64,000 bases of DNA from Mytilus galloprovincialis (GCF_965363235.1 NC_134839.1:82175410-82239409); one strand, 5' to 3'. Shown: positions 53,301 through 55,794, counted from the stretch's first letter. A program made the numbers and translations. The notes: generated from the sequence alone by a model not told the origin.

Positions 53301-53985
53301 TGAAAGACGACATTTTGTGTAACACGATTTATCCTTGACGCATTCAACAAAATTAAGTGTATGAATAGCAAGACATCAAGAGATAAATAAAAAAATACCA
53401 AACTCCGAGGAAACATTAAAACGAAAACGCTCTTGTCAAAAGCTCAAACAGTTACTCATCAAACGAAATTAAGAGTAACTGTTATATTCTTTACTTGGTA
53501 AAATATGGTTACTCTCTTGATGTAGCCATGTATTGGAACAAACATTACTAAACGATTCTATCGTATGATACATACAATTGGACTCTTCAATGTTAAATTT
53601 GTGTCAATTAAAACAATTTTAAATTGTGAATTTGTCATAATTCTATAATTTTCCAAATAAAGTACGCACATACATTTTAAACTAATCAGAATGTAAAATT
53701 TAGCGACTAACTGAAACATTAAAAACACGCGAATGAATTTTTTGTGCGAAAAAAAAATAGCTAACATAAAATGTATTTCAACTTATTCAACTTATTCAAA
53801 AGAACATAAAGTGTGAATGACAATTATTTTTAAATACTTGTAAACCTAAACAAAATTCTCGAAATAATATTTTCTACATTGATATTTCTTTTCAGTTTGA
53901 TATCGAGGCTACGAAGGGAAAAGCTGGTAATAACGGTGATATTGCAATTGATGATATAACATTGTGTACCGGTTCATGTAATTAG
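2357..53985 (+). CDS. Astacin-EGF-CUB-EGF-MAM-(Thr-rich)-MAM-MAM secreted metalloprotease, 26 visible exons
   Basis: This is a spliced gene for a multidomain extracellular zinc metalloendopeptidase of the astacin (M12A) family. Exons seen: 2357-2431, 2738-2812, 5571-5655, 9080-9203, 10635-10707, 21486-21669, 23949-23986, 24251-24377, 25095-25211, 25923-26032, 26518-26636, 26977-27122, 29399-29512, 31146-31237, 32584-32734, 34191-34375, 35996-36077, 38004-38846, 39311-39396, 41937-42066, 45263-45447, 47402-47492, 47799-47884, 50009-50138, 51908-52092, 53896-53985. All have AG/GT borders, the phases agree from exon to exon, and the lengths sum to 3723 nt (1240 codons plus TAG). The first visible residues (DLDPDSDL) are propeptide, so the exon with the ATG and signal peptide is missing. 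Astacins with CUB, EGF and MAM modules act outside the cell or at its surface on matrix or propeptide substrates. The exact substrate cannot be read from the sequence. The exon model is my own reading, without transcript support. Confidence 0.88.
3540..3855 (+). repeat. Dispersed mussel repeat (tail type) in intron 2
   Basis: It is less AT-rich than its surroundings. Landmarks are tttaaccccgcctcatttttgc, gtcaggagcctctggc, gttgaaggacgcctccgggt and a tail ggtcgggttgttgtctcttt ... attccccatttccattctcaat. The tail half recurs in decayed form near 43560-43650 and 50350-50460. It is probably the 3' part of a retroelement. No coding part is visible here. Confidence 0.55.
4500..4720 (+). repeat. Dispersed repeat with gcgcgtttcgtct core, copy in intron 2
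   Basis: Landmarks are ggattataattt, acgcgcgttttgtctaca, aagactcatcagtgacgctc and gttgaaaagcattgagga. The same order is at 60505-60680. It is a short non-coding interspersed repeat, with no target duplication visible at this copy. Confidence 0.55.
4860..5200 (+). repeat. Dispersed mussel repeat (gaactccgaggaaa family), intron 2
   Basis: This is the longest clear copy of the family whose landmarks are gaactccgaggaaa, caaaagcacaaccacatcaa, catgacttggtaca, aaacctctcacctatg, aacaaacagacataataggt and gtcaacattgtgttatgat. It is non-coding and its function is unknown. The remainder of intron 2 (2813-5570) is AT-rich with nothing else to report. Confidence 0.6.
5571..24377 (+). CDS. Astacin catalytic domain, exons 3-8
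   Basis: Exons 5571-5655, 9080-9203, 10635-10707, 21486-21669, 23949-23986 and 24251-24377 encode visible residues 51-260. The mature N-terminus is like other astacins (QFWPNGIVPYEI). The Cys-containing segments (NNKTCVKWIPY, SCYSFVGQ) are in place. The zinc site HEMMHAIGSWHEQSR fits HExxHxxGxxHExxR, with His150, His154 and His160 as ligands and Glu151 as catalytic base. The domain ends with LSFYDIADVTAAYKC, like the family's LSxxDIxxINxLYxC. The Met-turn is unusual: NIMYD (Met204, Tyr205, Asp206) replaces the family's SxMHY. This reading uses the donor G|GTATAT after 21669. A stronger-looking donor at 21678 would put a stop at the start of exon 7. Intron 5, between exons 5 and 6, carries the LTR retrotransposon. 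Confidence 0.88.
5732..6727. repeat. Inverted array of a short degenerate motif (possible DNA transposon)
   Basis: Both arms carry runs of a degenerate 10-11 bp motif around CGTGGTGAGA/ACGTGGTAAGA, in opposite orientation. The left arm (about 5800-5950) has atcacgttctcaccgcga and gactacaactataccacgct. The right arm (about 6400-6720) has gtggtatagttgtagtgaga, aacgtgatgagc and gtggtgagaacgtggtg. Base composition is much more GC-rich than the intron around it. Edges read CACTAAGGT at 5732 and TCTAGTG ending at 6727, loosely like CACTA termini, but the flanks (cca and gaa) do not match. The middle (6060-6345) holds an 88-codon frame with no recognised domain. Confidence 0.5.
6728..9079. other. 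Rest of intron 3
   Basis: Mostly AT-rich. About 7470-7860 holds CCGTCCGTC-type runs, then sentences such as aacttgagaacagctta, ttcatgaaacttaac and ctcaaaaacgattgcatcaa. These look like a decayed dispersed element, but I cannot name it. Nothing else is supported. Confidence 0.35.
9420..9810 (+). repeat. Dispersed mussel repeat in intron 4
   Basis: Landmarks are ttgtcgtgtgttgtttact, gacgacggctagtttttgag, cgtggcacggtacttgtct, cctcggttttagtttgttac and an ending gttttgaacagcggtatact, actgttgcctttattt. The ending is one that I recall as widespread in mussel introns. Intron positions 10060-10260 hold a copy of the gaactcc family, and about 10480-10520 holds a short piece of the tgactgtccctttggta tail described at 55878. 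Confidence 0.5.
11117..11160 (+). repeat. G-rich tract with quadruplex potential
   Basis: About 44 nt of almost pure G in runs of 3 to 11, broken by single A or T bases, sits in the sense strand of intron 5. It is some 200 bp before the LTR insertion. Several G3+ runs close together meet the simple G-quadruplex pattern. Whether it folds in DNA or RNA is unknown. Confidence 0.6.
11329..11363. repeat. (AT)n microsatellite at the retrotransposon insertion point
   Basis: A run of TA dinucleotides directly abuts the 5' LTR, and a shorter atatatac follows the 3' LTR. The 4-bp ATAT on both sides can serve as target-site duplication, but the repeat makes its exact size ambiguous. Confidence 0.7.
11744..11750 (+). 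promoter_or_regulatory. TATA box of the LTR
   Basis: TATAAAT followed by AG lies in the middle of the 5' LTR. Transcription would be expected about 25-30 bp downstream, near 11775. A GGTTGA motif overlaps the spacer to the start. The same box is at 20560-20566 in the 3' LTR. Confidence 0.55.
12218..12223 (+). terminator. LTR poly(A) signal AATAAA
   Basis: AATAAA in the sequence tctataaataaagatg, repeated at 21034-21039 in the 3' LTR where it would act. It is in the same sense as the host gene, so it could also truncate host transcripts within intron 5. Confidence 0.5.
12447..12466 (+). other. Primer-binding site, tRNA-Leu type
   Basis: One nucleotide after the 5' LTR the sequence reads TGGTGTCAGAAGTGGGATTC. 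This is the complement of the 3' end (..ATCCCACTTCTGACACCA) that I recall for animal tRNA-Leu(CAA). It would prime minus-strand cDNA synthesis. Confidence 0.8.
12599..14137 (+). CDS. gag: gag polyprotein of the LTR element (512 aa)
   Basis: The frame begins MDDSGEVIIAINHS. The first 130 residues are helical and charged. Residues of about 220-390 have the layout of a Gypsy retrotransposon gag capsid (KPQLYEGDEDLDEYLAQFE, then NGWNYATKSLYLAGSLKGGA, then LPELAQSIKKLTRQAYP). The last 75 residues are an Asn/Gln/Gly/Arg-rich basic tail, probably the nucleic-acid-binding part, rather than a CCHC-type one. pol follows in the -1 frame, and that frame is open through the end of gag. This fits the frameshift read-through used by many relatives. 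Confidence 0.85.
   Translation: MDDSGEVIIAINHSFQEENDGEITIPLNEQKVDSVDYAEQTISHDKEQNLFMNELRNLKSLFHNQFGEITHEFSNCQKEVIIAVNQIKRDFQEEISCIKDRISKIEDAVYENKRNISTNYKTIEQNKDLVNHNDHMSMMSDIVNTENKSKGDGQAVPDVANQTSQNTEKQQQNTDDIYSFNKDKMYNVNQNYAVLDRPKVPRLTNSHTHLPKSSNVTMKPQLYEGDEDLDEYLAQFEILAEINGWNYATKSLYLAGSLKGGARALLNELDKESRKDYNSLVKVLDNRYGSAEKSELFRAKLQTRMRGKEESLPELAQSIKKLTRQAYPSAQSTITSVLALEHFIDALQDAELRLRLRESNPKSIHEAETLAVRLETLKLAERQKGRMVRQTDSVQTDTKFNTELNEDKGEDLKSLKNELSDFKRELVSLSRNIKGMSQNQNRNSQGGGNQQRNYQNGQRGYNNQNKNFGQGNRNFNQRNNNFGQNQNNYQQGNQLRSDSGVGARPGQNGPSR
14152..18021 (+). CDS. pol: pol polyprotein of the LTR element: PR-RT-RNaseH-IN
   Basis: About 1289 residues from the first in-frame position used here. 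The real N-terminus depends on read-through from gag, so the listed start is nominal. Protease: FLVDTGANVTIL, Asp at 23. Reverse transcriptase: VKKSDGSWRFCIDFRAVN, FSTVDLKSGYYQ and YLDD at 457-460. RNase H: LDTDASNDGMGAVLSQ, first Asp near 604. Integrase: HHCC finger starting near His937 (HNTVTGGHLG ... CTKCDIC), catalytic Asp1006, Asp1066 and Glu1102 (D,D-35-E), then a GPY-like module (NWEGPYIVVNRL) and HQDRLKPYLG at the end. It copies the RNA into DNA and integrates it. Confidence 0.95.
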   Translation: MANNEGLFVRAKINNKCLAFLVDTGANVTILSKKFIDEINPSLLPKMNPVNINLITATGDSSPFIGQIDVEICLGNYIYHHNVLVADISNEGIIGMDFLVTHDCDVLLSQNKLKIKGEIIQCYHYASSAKSCYRVAMQETVDVPPNSEMIVSGESDEPIFRGLAGLIEPNEKFMEKNGLLVARSIVHPEMYNIPLRIINLNKEPCTLYKGTIIATCNKVDEENIQTSEFVNSVAGGQTIVNKGRQLPDYLHEVFESNQANLDKDQKEKFRDLLIEYSDIFSKSSEDIGLTDLVEHTINTGNNPPVRQRPRRIPLARMKDAEAEIQKMVKQDIIEPSTSPWNSNIVLVKKSDGSWRFCIDFRAVNLLVLRPSYPLPRIDDTIDSLSGSKFFSTVDLKSGYYQIPVAKEDRPKTAFSFPGGGLWQFKRMPMGLCNSAPVFEQLMETVLSGLTWKICLVYLDDIIVFSKSFEEHMKNLKEVFQRLKAANLKLNPKKCNFLKKEVKFLGHIVSESGVATDPNKIQSVKDWPVPKSVKDVRSFLGLTSYYRKFILKYADKAKPMYKVTEKNQKFVWTEECQQSFEELKTTLISAPILAYPTREDLFILDTDASNDGMGAVLSQLQDGVEKVICYFSKTFSRSERKYCVTRRELLAVVASIKHFHHYLYGKYFKVRSDHGALSWLFNFKNPEGQLARWFEVLASYDFKIEHRAGRSHNNADALSRRPCYNKECPHCARAEINYELVPTHKNVLTVEKCNDNVTIRESCRNVQDVSVKQSVTTTSISCKNEDWPNMTSDETCHKIKSHVIHNEFRSKGPDENPDVLPVQSKIVRVCTRSKNYSCSQNEKDDPVKEINFENVSESQLSDDVISIIIQWKIDEVKPIWADVSHMSPEVKFYWSRLNSLILVNGILYRKWESYNGKHYDLHIVLPANFKRFVLNQVHNTVTGGHLGVRKTLSKIKQRYFWYKMRQDVKFWCTKCDICASKKAPCKKPKAPMKQYLVGAPWERMAIDILGPLPISVNNNRYLMVVQDYFSKWTEAIPIPDTEAVTVAKKFVERIVTIFGVPLSIHSDQGSNFESNVFKEMCIILGIHKTRTTPFRPKSDGMVEKSNSTIETMLSAFVSKHQRDWDEYIYLLMLAYRSSEHESLGTSPCSMLFGREVNLPVDLILGRPETEKSPLPLKTVYAYELSQKLEVIHKFARNKLKLSSDRMKRNYDVGTKMQTFDVGDPVWLHNPRRVKGLCPKLQNNWEGPYIVVNRLNDVIYRIQKGPKTKPKVVHQDRLKPYLGENVPLWFN
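18139..18158 (+). promoter_or_regulatory. Splice-acceptor-like site before the third ORF
   Basis: A pyrimidine-rich stretch ending TTGCAG lies only 6 nt before the ATG of the third ORF (GTCACCATG, good context). Retroviruses and env-bearing Gypsy elements make their third protein from a spliced RNA. This site suggests the same here. The matching donor near the 5' end was not identified. Confidence 0.5.
18165..19649 (+). CDS. Third ORF of the LTR element: zinc-finger + Lys/Glu-rich + T1/BTB (KCTD-type) protein, 494 aa
   Basis: I recognise the domains but not a named gene. Residues 4-26 form a C2H2 finger (C-x2-C-x13-H-x4-H), and residues 33-49 form a C-x2-C-x9-H-x2-C group. Residues of about 70-240 are almost only Lys, Glu and Arg, likely a long single helix or coiled coil, encoded by a purine tract. 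A Pro/Ser-rich linker follows. Residues of about 380-475 are a T1/BTB fold: FFINVGGTRFETS, CPDSLLSEMI, TYFLDRDAKHFHLILNYLR, then LRELQVECNHYEL. T1/BTB domains oligomerise, and KCTD proteins use them as Cullin-3 adaptors. In this element the ORF sits where an env would be, but it has no signal peptide or membrane segment. It is probably a captured host gene. Its role is unknown. Confidence 0.85.
   Translation: MYTCGICSDFTFDQSIICKRHMTEQHSGFGWRCEECRVLVSRRAAHKKCEGTLKLINRSTMTCTKEEEEQFLQFQRQREDRMITEKVDREGKMALQKDSKKRSHRKEQDQGTKKQRTVLGQLYTEENMVFGNGKAGEKKKEMKKGQEKKRTPEEEKERMEKREEKRKRKEEKEVEKRGKENEREKEKKKEEKEKKKEEKEEKERRKEEKEEEEKRKEEEKKEKIKENRKELVKKQKEVFSNLLKDMESSSMGSMEEHEAVSLCDPEENVFFYDIVGFTSAVEPISPLPSDPCNTSPDPVMPFVDVPIITIPIDAPIEDSSSWEIPLISTSLCLPLSTQPCETYSPTQEILSPSDLRQAAAIYTPTPVKKLKLEQMSKSQQSRFFINVGGTRFETSVITIQSCPDSLLSEMIKEDSVVKPYLFDGRHTYFLDRDAKHFHLILNYLRNQAKIHSDMLPRDVRSLRELQVECNHYELRHLELAVQKKILDLQQLSLL
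19650..20179 (+). other. 3' non-coding part of the LTR element
   Basis: 530 nt between the third ORF and the 3' LTR. It has two G-runs shortly after the stop (acattggggggtgg and acattgggggtgg) and a G-rich stretch directly before the LTR (gtggttcgggggctg), the likely priming site for plus-strand synthesis. No ORF is seen. Confidence 0.6.
20180..21261 (+). repeat. 3' LTR
   Basis: 1082 bp, offset by exactly 8816 from the 5' LTR with no indel, and identical by eye throughout. The flank is atatatac. It repeats the TCAACC/GGTTGA cluster, TATA box and AATAAA of the 5' copy. Confidence 0.93.
21670..23948 (+). other. Intron 6
   Basis: AT-rich with a short (TA)n run near 23418-23436. Several short open frames occur but none has splice context or a domain. 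I see no recognisable element. Confidence 0.4.
24640..24850 (+). repeat. Dispersed repeat (aaagtcataaatcgatt family) in intron 8
   Basis: Landmarks are aaaagtcataaatcgattca, gagaaaacaaaccctgg, aactaaaaccgaagaaaaca and an A-rich run. The same start occurs at 54640 (aaagtcataaatcgattgag) and in shortened form at 56155, so the family also lies downstream of the gene. Confidence 0.5.
25095..25211 (+). CDS. EGF-like domain 1, exon 9
   Basis: This single exon, phase 1-1, directly follows the catalytic domain. It has six cysteines in EGF spacing (SCVSPPTCQHGG, then NCSCAC, then GTVC). The C-C-C spacing CSCAC matches the astacin-type EGF that usually follows the protease domain. It is probably a spacer or protein-interaction module. 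Symmetric phase 1 borders are typical of shuffled extracellular modules. Confidence 0.88.
25923..27122 (+). CDS. CUB domain, exons 10-12
   Basis: Exons 25923-26032, 26518-26636 and 26977-27122 encode residues 300-424. The domain opens with NCGGTINIAGGETHFLTSPN, then YP..Y and CKWFIQ, the standard CUB start. The second half has CYHWIEMVYG, RCGTT, a TSSDGEMNTMIIKF strand and RGFNITLEL at the end. Four Cys are present at CUB positions (CGG, CKW, CYH, RCG). CUB modules in astacins bind substrates or calcium. Phases are 1-0, 0-2 and 2-1, so the domain as a whole is a phase 1-1 cassette. Confidence 0.88.
26280..26425 (+). repeat. Dispersed repeat tail in intron 10
   Basis: Reads ggcttcatgttgaaggtcga, actttgacc, attgtgacttggatggatag, then attgacaatcatatt. 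Related copies are near 43850-43950 and 50640-50760 in the same sense and near 27490-27600 and 34440-34580 in the opposite sense (gattgccaatgcgacaactg, tccacaagagacc). Introns 7, 9 and 11 contain nothing that I can name. Confidence 0.5.
27490..27605 (-). repeat. Dispersed repeat tail, reversed, in intron 12
   Basis: Reads aagaaagatgttgtatgatt, gccaatgcgacaactgtcca, caagagacc, then aactataggtcactgtacgg. It is the reverse of the tail type at 26280. Intron 12 also holds a gaactccgag-family copy at about 28760-29000, and the rest is AT-rich. Confidence 0.5.
28760..29000 (+). repeat. Dispersed mussel repeat (gaactccgag family), intron 12
   Basis: Landmarks are aaaaagtaaaataacaaaaa, tactgaactccgag, aaaacacatcaaaaggacaa, attcctgacctggtacaggt, gtagaaaatggtggactgaa and catctcacttatacgacagt. 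It matches the copies at 4870 and 29810 in order. Confidence 0.6.
29399..29512 (+). CDS. EGF-like domain 2, exon 13
   Basis: A 114-nt, phase 1-1 exon encodes CEKNPCVHGSCYSP, then YTCTCTQGFIGTNC. This is a canonical six-cysteine EGF with the GF.G..C ending. Unlike EGF1 it has the ordinary CxC spacing of tandem EGF modules. It links the CUB domain to the first MAM domain. Confidence 0.88.
29810..30200 (+). repeat. Dispersed mussel repeats in intron 13
   Basis: About 29815-30040 is another gaactcc-family copy (gaactccgaaaaaaattcaa, gaaaatggtggattgaaccc, catctcatttgtacgacagt). About 30080-30180 is a piece of the retroelement tail seen at 55030 and 59170 (caacacgaaccccaccaaaa, ggtaagcagatcctg). 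Another scrap of that tail may be at 30530-30580. The remainder of intron 13 is unremarkable. Confidence 0.55.
31146..36077 (+). CDS. MAM domain 1, exons 14-17
   Basis: Exons 31146-31237, 32584-32734, 34191-34375 and 35996-36077 encode residues 463-632. Recognisable MAM elements are FECTAEIDHICMFVQ, DKFNWEKKS, RCLSFWYHMRSYYPLNMGTL, the QGEKWLQAKVDI strand and the closing MALDGIFLVPGTC. MAM domains mediate adhesion or oligomerisation in meprins and receptor phosphatases. The four-exon layout with phases 1-0, 0-1, 1-0 and 0-1 is the same as in MAM2 and MAM3, so the three share an ancestral cassette. MAM1 is much more diverged in sequence. Its last donor is GTTAGT, weaker than the others. Confidence 0.86.
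31238..34190 (+). other. Introns 14 and 15 around exon 15
   Basis: AT-rich, with only short frames that lack splice context or domain. No repeat family was recognised. Confidence 0.35.
34440..34580 (-). repeat. Dispersed repeat tail, reversed, in intron 16
   Basis: Reads gggcaactatgagacaacta, tcc, then caaatgtcgctgtacggcct. Same family as 27490. The rest of intron 16, apart from the hairpin element at 35301, is unremarkable. Confidence 0.45.
35301..35375 (-). mobile_element. Hairpin-ended element, family 3, very short internally deleted copy
   Basis: The + strand start ATGCCCCATTTATGGGCAT folds into a hairpin. About 60 bp on, ATGGGGCAT is the inverted copy of the first arm. Between lies a gtccgtgcgtccgttcgttc run. 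It has the same plan as families 1 and 2 (hairpin at one end, inverted sub-terminal copy at the other) but a different sequence. Confidence 0.45.
36078..37329 (+). other. First part of intron 17
   Basis: AT-rich. It includes a somewhat less AT-rich stretch at about 36150-36600 with no family that I recognise. No coding sequence was seen. Confidence 0.35.
37330..37765. repeat. Old decayed copy of hairpin family 1 in intron 17
   Basis: Words shared in order with 691-1907 and 48180-48963 include gtgagctttcgtc, catctcctctgaaactactg, caaagatcactgggtatt and aaaatgtgtc(t/c)g(a/g)tgac. The ends are not clear and the divergence is high, so it is an old insertion. Confidence 0.45.
38004..38846 (+). 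CDS. Thr/Pro-rich mucin-like linker, exon 18
   Basis: One 843-nt exon, phase 1-1, encodes about 280 residues. Most are repeats of the type TTTTTP from a degenerate 18-nt unit (ACAACAACTACTCCGACC). It starts ASPLSTPAPTKLTTTA and ends TTTCVPTCDKG. The dense Thr next to Pro should be heavily O-glycosylated, giving a stiff extended stalk between MAM1 and MAM2. A 363-nt (121-codon) higher-order repeat is visible: the marker gatcacaactactacgact occurs at 38128 and 38491. Length probably varies between alleles. The long Val-rich frame on the other strand is only the complement of this repeat. Confidence 0.85.
39311..47492 (+). CDS. MAM domain 2, exons 19-22
   Basis: Exons 39311-39396, 41937-42066, 45263-45447 and 47402-47492 encode residues 914-1077. 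It opens with VIECGFEQGQTCAF, then NGDDFDWTLEKS. The middle has GPSAAHSGNQYAYIEV and YCLRFYYHMYGQDIGYL, then GNHGNQWIEASVDI, and it closes with GDIAIDNIRLCTGSC. It is near-identical to MAM3. The coding differences are mostly single substitutions, so the two copies are young. The flanking introns are also shared with the next block. Confidence 0.88.
39839..40199 (-). mobile_element. tRNA-derived SINE in intron 19
   Basis: On the - strand it begins GAGCCGCCGTGGTGTAGTGG, then TTAGTGCA (box A region). The box B word GGTTCGATTTC follows at 40136-40148, then a conserved-looking body, and it ends in a run of A. It is flanked by perfect 9-bp duplications CATTCTTAG (39830-39838 and 40200-40208). The duplicate intron at 49110-49125 shows the empty site. 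The body (gagagccatatctcttgcac, gttaaagacacccttgtag) may belong to a broad animal SINE superfamily such as MetaSINE, but that is from memory only. Confidence 0.85.
40333..41055 (-). mobile_element. Hairpin-ended element, family 2, in intron 19
   Basis: The + strand start ATGGCCCCGGTTGTCGGTGC plus CAT forms a hairpin. Near the far end CGGGGCCAT is its inverted arm, followed by a 20-bp tail ending CATCTAG|TT, the same terminal CTAG|TT as family 1. Inside are about 3.5 tandem units of about 160 bp, each starting aaacgc(c/t)ttcagatattgg (near 40440, 40599, 40758 and 40922). Block B lacks it (empty site near 49268-49285). It is non-coding. Confidence 0.65.
41540..41860 (+). repeat. Minisatellite in intron 19, block A
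   Basis: About six to seven imperfect units of 45-50 bp. The consensus reads roughly gaacaaagtattgtggtata, gtaatcaatgaaatgttttc, ttatgac. Block B has the same array at about 49745-49890 with only about three to four units, so copy number changed after the duplication. Confidence 0.7.
42485..42890 (+). pseudogene. Remnant of a MAM exon 3 and its downstream intron
   Basis: ggactcggtccggaaatca is the same as part of exon 25 (near 52015), but continues at once into sequence like the following intron (tcaaatttttcctaccag onward, near 52130 and 45490). Then about 380 bp matches that intron closely. The exon piece is only about 20 nt and has no splice sites, so it is not coding. It shows that a third copy of part of this cassette exists. 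Confidence 0.65.
43130..43377 (-). repeat. Dispersed mussel repeat (gaactcc family), reversed
   Basis: Reads on the + strand tttgatgagactgtcatcaa, taccattttctacatttgaa, aagtcagggatatgacag, tttttgatgtgttttgttat and gtgattttactttttac. It is the reverse complement order of 4860-5200. Its outer end coincides with the right border of the 1.27 kb extra segment. Confidence 0.6.
43378..45262 (+). other. Remainder of intron 20, shared with block B
   Basis: It pairs with 50181-51907. It holds two decayed dispersed-repeat tails (about 43560-43650 and 43850-43950). The rest is AT-rich. It includes 44650-44770 (around taatactttgtgccattgta), which has no counterpart in block B. No coding sequence. Confidence 0.5.
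45448..47401 (+). other. Intron 21, shared with block B intron 25 (52093-53895)
   Basis: The two introns align over most of their length. Both hold a decayed gaactcc-family repeat (46890-47060 and 53380-53530, landmarks aactcc(a/g)aggaaacatcaaa and tcaaaagctcaaacagttac), so that insertion predates the duplication. No exon or ncRNA was recognised. Confidence 0.5.
47799..53985 (+). CDS. MAM domain 3 and C-terminus, exons 23-26
   Basis: Exons 47799-47884, 50009-50138, 51908-52092 and 53896-53985 encode residues 1078-1240. They are a tandem copy of MAM2: VIECGFEQGQTCALENTNGD, YIEVDGQGEDF, YCLRFYYHMYGQHIGNL and GDIAIDDITLCTGSCN, then TAG at 53983-53985. The protein ends just after the last MAM cysteine. 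No membrane segment or GPI signal follows, so the product should be secreted. Weak ATTAAA poly(A) candidates lie at 54220 and 54230, and an AATAAA lies at 54616 inside a repeat. Confidence 0.88.
48180..48963 (-). mobile_element. Hairpin-ended interspersed element, family 1, copy 2 (intron 23)
   Basis: The + strand start GCTCACCTGGCCCGAAGGGC pairs with CAAGTGAGC in a 13-bp stem with one G-T pair. Near the other end, ACCAAGGTGAGC is an inverted copy of the arm, followed by about 28 bp to CCTCTAG. Block A has the empty site (gtttttatgttat at 39692). Comparing the two gives insertion at T-rich DNA with either no duplication (T|T) or a 3-bp TTA. It is one 500-bp unit, unlike the doubled copy at 691-1907. 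Confidence 0.75.
49745..49890 (+). repeat. Minisatellite in intron 23, block B
   Basis: About three to four units of the array described at 41540-41860. Confidence 0.6.
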
Positions 53986-54379
53986 CTTGTAACACTTCTC
54001 GATATTGTGTGAACTGAAAATTCACGCTATTATAATTAATATCTGTTCTAGAAATGTACCCGATAGTCCAGTTTTTATTGCTCGAAATTCTCCTTTTAAT
54101 TCTGTTTTTTTTTTTCTTTTTTTCTATCACATTATGTGTGCAACAAACAGTGTTTTCAGTTTTAAATGACAGTTTTCTTCGTGCATCTATATTTTAGAAA
54201 CGAATATCTTATTAAGTGTATTAAAAACAATTAAAAAAAAATTTGCATTCAACAAATGTTTTCTTTGTGTAAAATAATCTTATTGTAACATGCCACAATT
54301 TGCTACACAGTGAACATTTCACTGTGACTCAGCGACTTTAAACATATCATATCACAAGAGTGTATTTCGTCCCTCAGAG
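53986..54379 (+). other. 3' UTR and flank of the astacin gene
   Basis: AT-rich sequence after the stop, with a T-run near 54105-54125 and two ATTAAA words at 54220 and 54230 as weak poly(A) candidates. The true 3' end is not determined. Confidence 0.45.
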
Positions 54380-54800
54380 ACCTTCTGAGACACGTCGAAT
54401 AGCAATTCGATGCGAATTCACACTCTGCTAACAGTCAATTTGAGGAAAATGGTCACGTTCGGTACTTTGCACATACGACTAGATGGTAAACCATAACATA
54501 AGACGTGGTAAAACTGTCGTTAGTTAGAATAAACACTGACACATCGTATAGATCAACAAATTCGTGTGGTGTCTATAAAGTTACGAAGTATCATTTTTCA
54601 ACTTTACTCTTTATAAATAAAGTAGTATATCATGTACAAAAGTCATAAATCGATTGAGAAAGAACAAATATGGGTTAAAACTCAAACTGAGGGAATCACA
54701 TCAGAAACACTGAAGTGCAACAAAAACAAACGCCAACATACATAAAAAGGGACTATTTGACAACAACTGCCATATTTCTGACTTGGTGCAGGACATTTTG
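54380..54800 (+). repeat. Locally repeated downstream segment, copy 1 of 3
   Basis: Landmarks are gagacacgtcgaatagcaat, aattcacactctgctaacag, tcggtactttgcacat, taagacgtggtaaaa, tcgtatagatcaacaaattc and tttataaataaagtagtata, then the aaagtcataaatcgatt repeat. Copies follow at about 55795-56300 and 56760-56960 in the same order. It may be a local tandem duplication or a longer dispersed element. Confidence 0.55.
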
Positions 54801-54884
54801 AGAAAAAATGTGGATACAATTTAGTTGGATGGTTAGAAAAACCTGTTGCTTATATGGAAATGTAAACAATATTTGATAAATAGA

Positions 54885-55530
54885 CACTACTATAAAAGAG
54901 AGACGAAAGATACCAGAGGGACAGTCAAACTCATAAATCGAAAATAAACTGACAACGCCGTGGCTAAAAATGAAAAGGACAAACAGACAAACAATAGAAC
55001 ACATGACACAACATAGAAAACTAAAGATTAAACAACACAAACCCCACCAATATCCATGGGTGCTCTCAGGTGGTAGGTTACATTTATGGAAGGGGAAGGG
55101 GATTGTAGTTACGACGTAAGGAACATACATATTTGAAATCATTTGTGAAACGGTTATTCCATAACGGTCAACCAACTCGTGATGGTGTCCATATTTACGA
55201 AGAGATGATTACAACTTCACCATTTGGAACTCTTGATTTAATAGCTTCCTTGTAAGCAACAACCCTCTATCAAGAAAATCATGATAGAAAATGCAAGCAC
55301 GGGAATATCATATCAATTGGGAGATATATACCCCGTATGCAGGTGCTGCTTGAATGTTGCTACTTAGAAATGGAAAGTTCACAATTGGAAAGCTGAAATC
55401 ATCTCTTTTGTCGAAAAGTTCTGTTTTCAATCGACCCTCATTGTCAATTTCTAGATGTAAGTCAAGATATGGGGCCAACTTAACTGTATATGTTGTATCC
55501 TTTATCTCTAGTTCAATGGGATAGTAATAC
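54885..55530 (-). pseudogene. Fragment of a reverse-transcriptase retroelement with its 3' tail
   Basis: On the - strand 55530-55130 reads in pieces YYPIELEIKDTTYTVKLAPY, LDLHLEIDNEGRLKTELFDK, RDDFSFPIVNFPFLSSNIQA, APAYGVYISQL, FLDRGLLLTRKLLNQEF and VDRYGITVSQM. This is the C-terminal part of an RT-type protein that I recall as very common in mussel sequence. The family (Penelope-like or another non-LTR group) is uncertain. It is interrupted by stops and frame changes (for example after YISQLI and after QMVKL), so it is dead. The tail (55060-54890) is the repeat found alone at 55878 and 59040. Confidence 0.65.
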
Positions 55531-55559
55531 TATAAACGTACATGACAGGAATACTATAC

Positions 55560-55790
55560 AAACAAACGCAAGAGTGCCAAGCACAGAGAAACGCATAAAC
55601 AATAAATAAAATAGTACAATAATATCATATAAACCGAAGAAAAACAACGAACAGCTTCCATTACTGACAGCACCTGACTCTACAAACACATGACATATGT
55701 TTGTGACGAATGTATAATCTTGAAATTCATACGATTAAATGGAACTAGATCGAAAAACTAGATACATCATAGCTAAAAAGATGAATGTTG
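55560..55790. other. Short spacer with a locally repeated piece
   Basis: Holds tacatgacaggaatactata, aacgcaagagtgccaagcac and gtacaataatatcat, which recur at 56360-56460. No gene. Confidence 0.45.
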
Positions 55791-55794
55791 GATG

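Larger units (their letters stand above)
47497..53990 (+). repeat. Tandem genomic duplication, block B (MAM3)
   Basis: Copy of 39010-47492 starting attcagctaatacatagtta. It lacks the four extra pieces of block A but has its own hairpin family 1 element (48180-48963), absent from A at 39693-39700. Exon phase (1 in, 1 out) means the duplication added one full MAM domain in frame. B ends at the stop codon, so its last exon differs only by AAT TAG in place of the A-block donor. Confidence 0.88.

Noticed and set aside
54753-55175. 140-codon - strand frame as a host gene
   Set aside because: It starts in the RT fragment and continues through the repeat tail found elsewhere without coding context.
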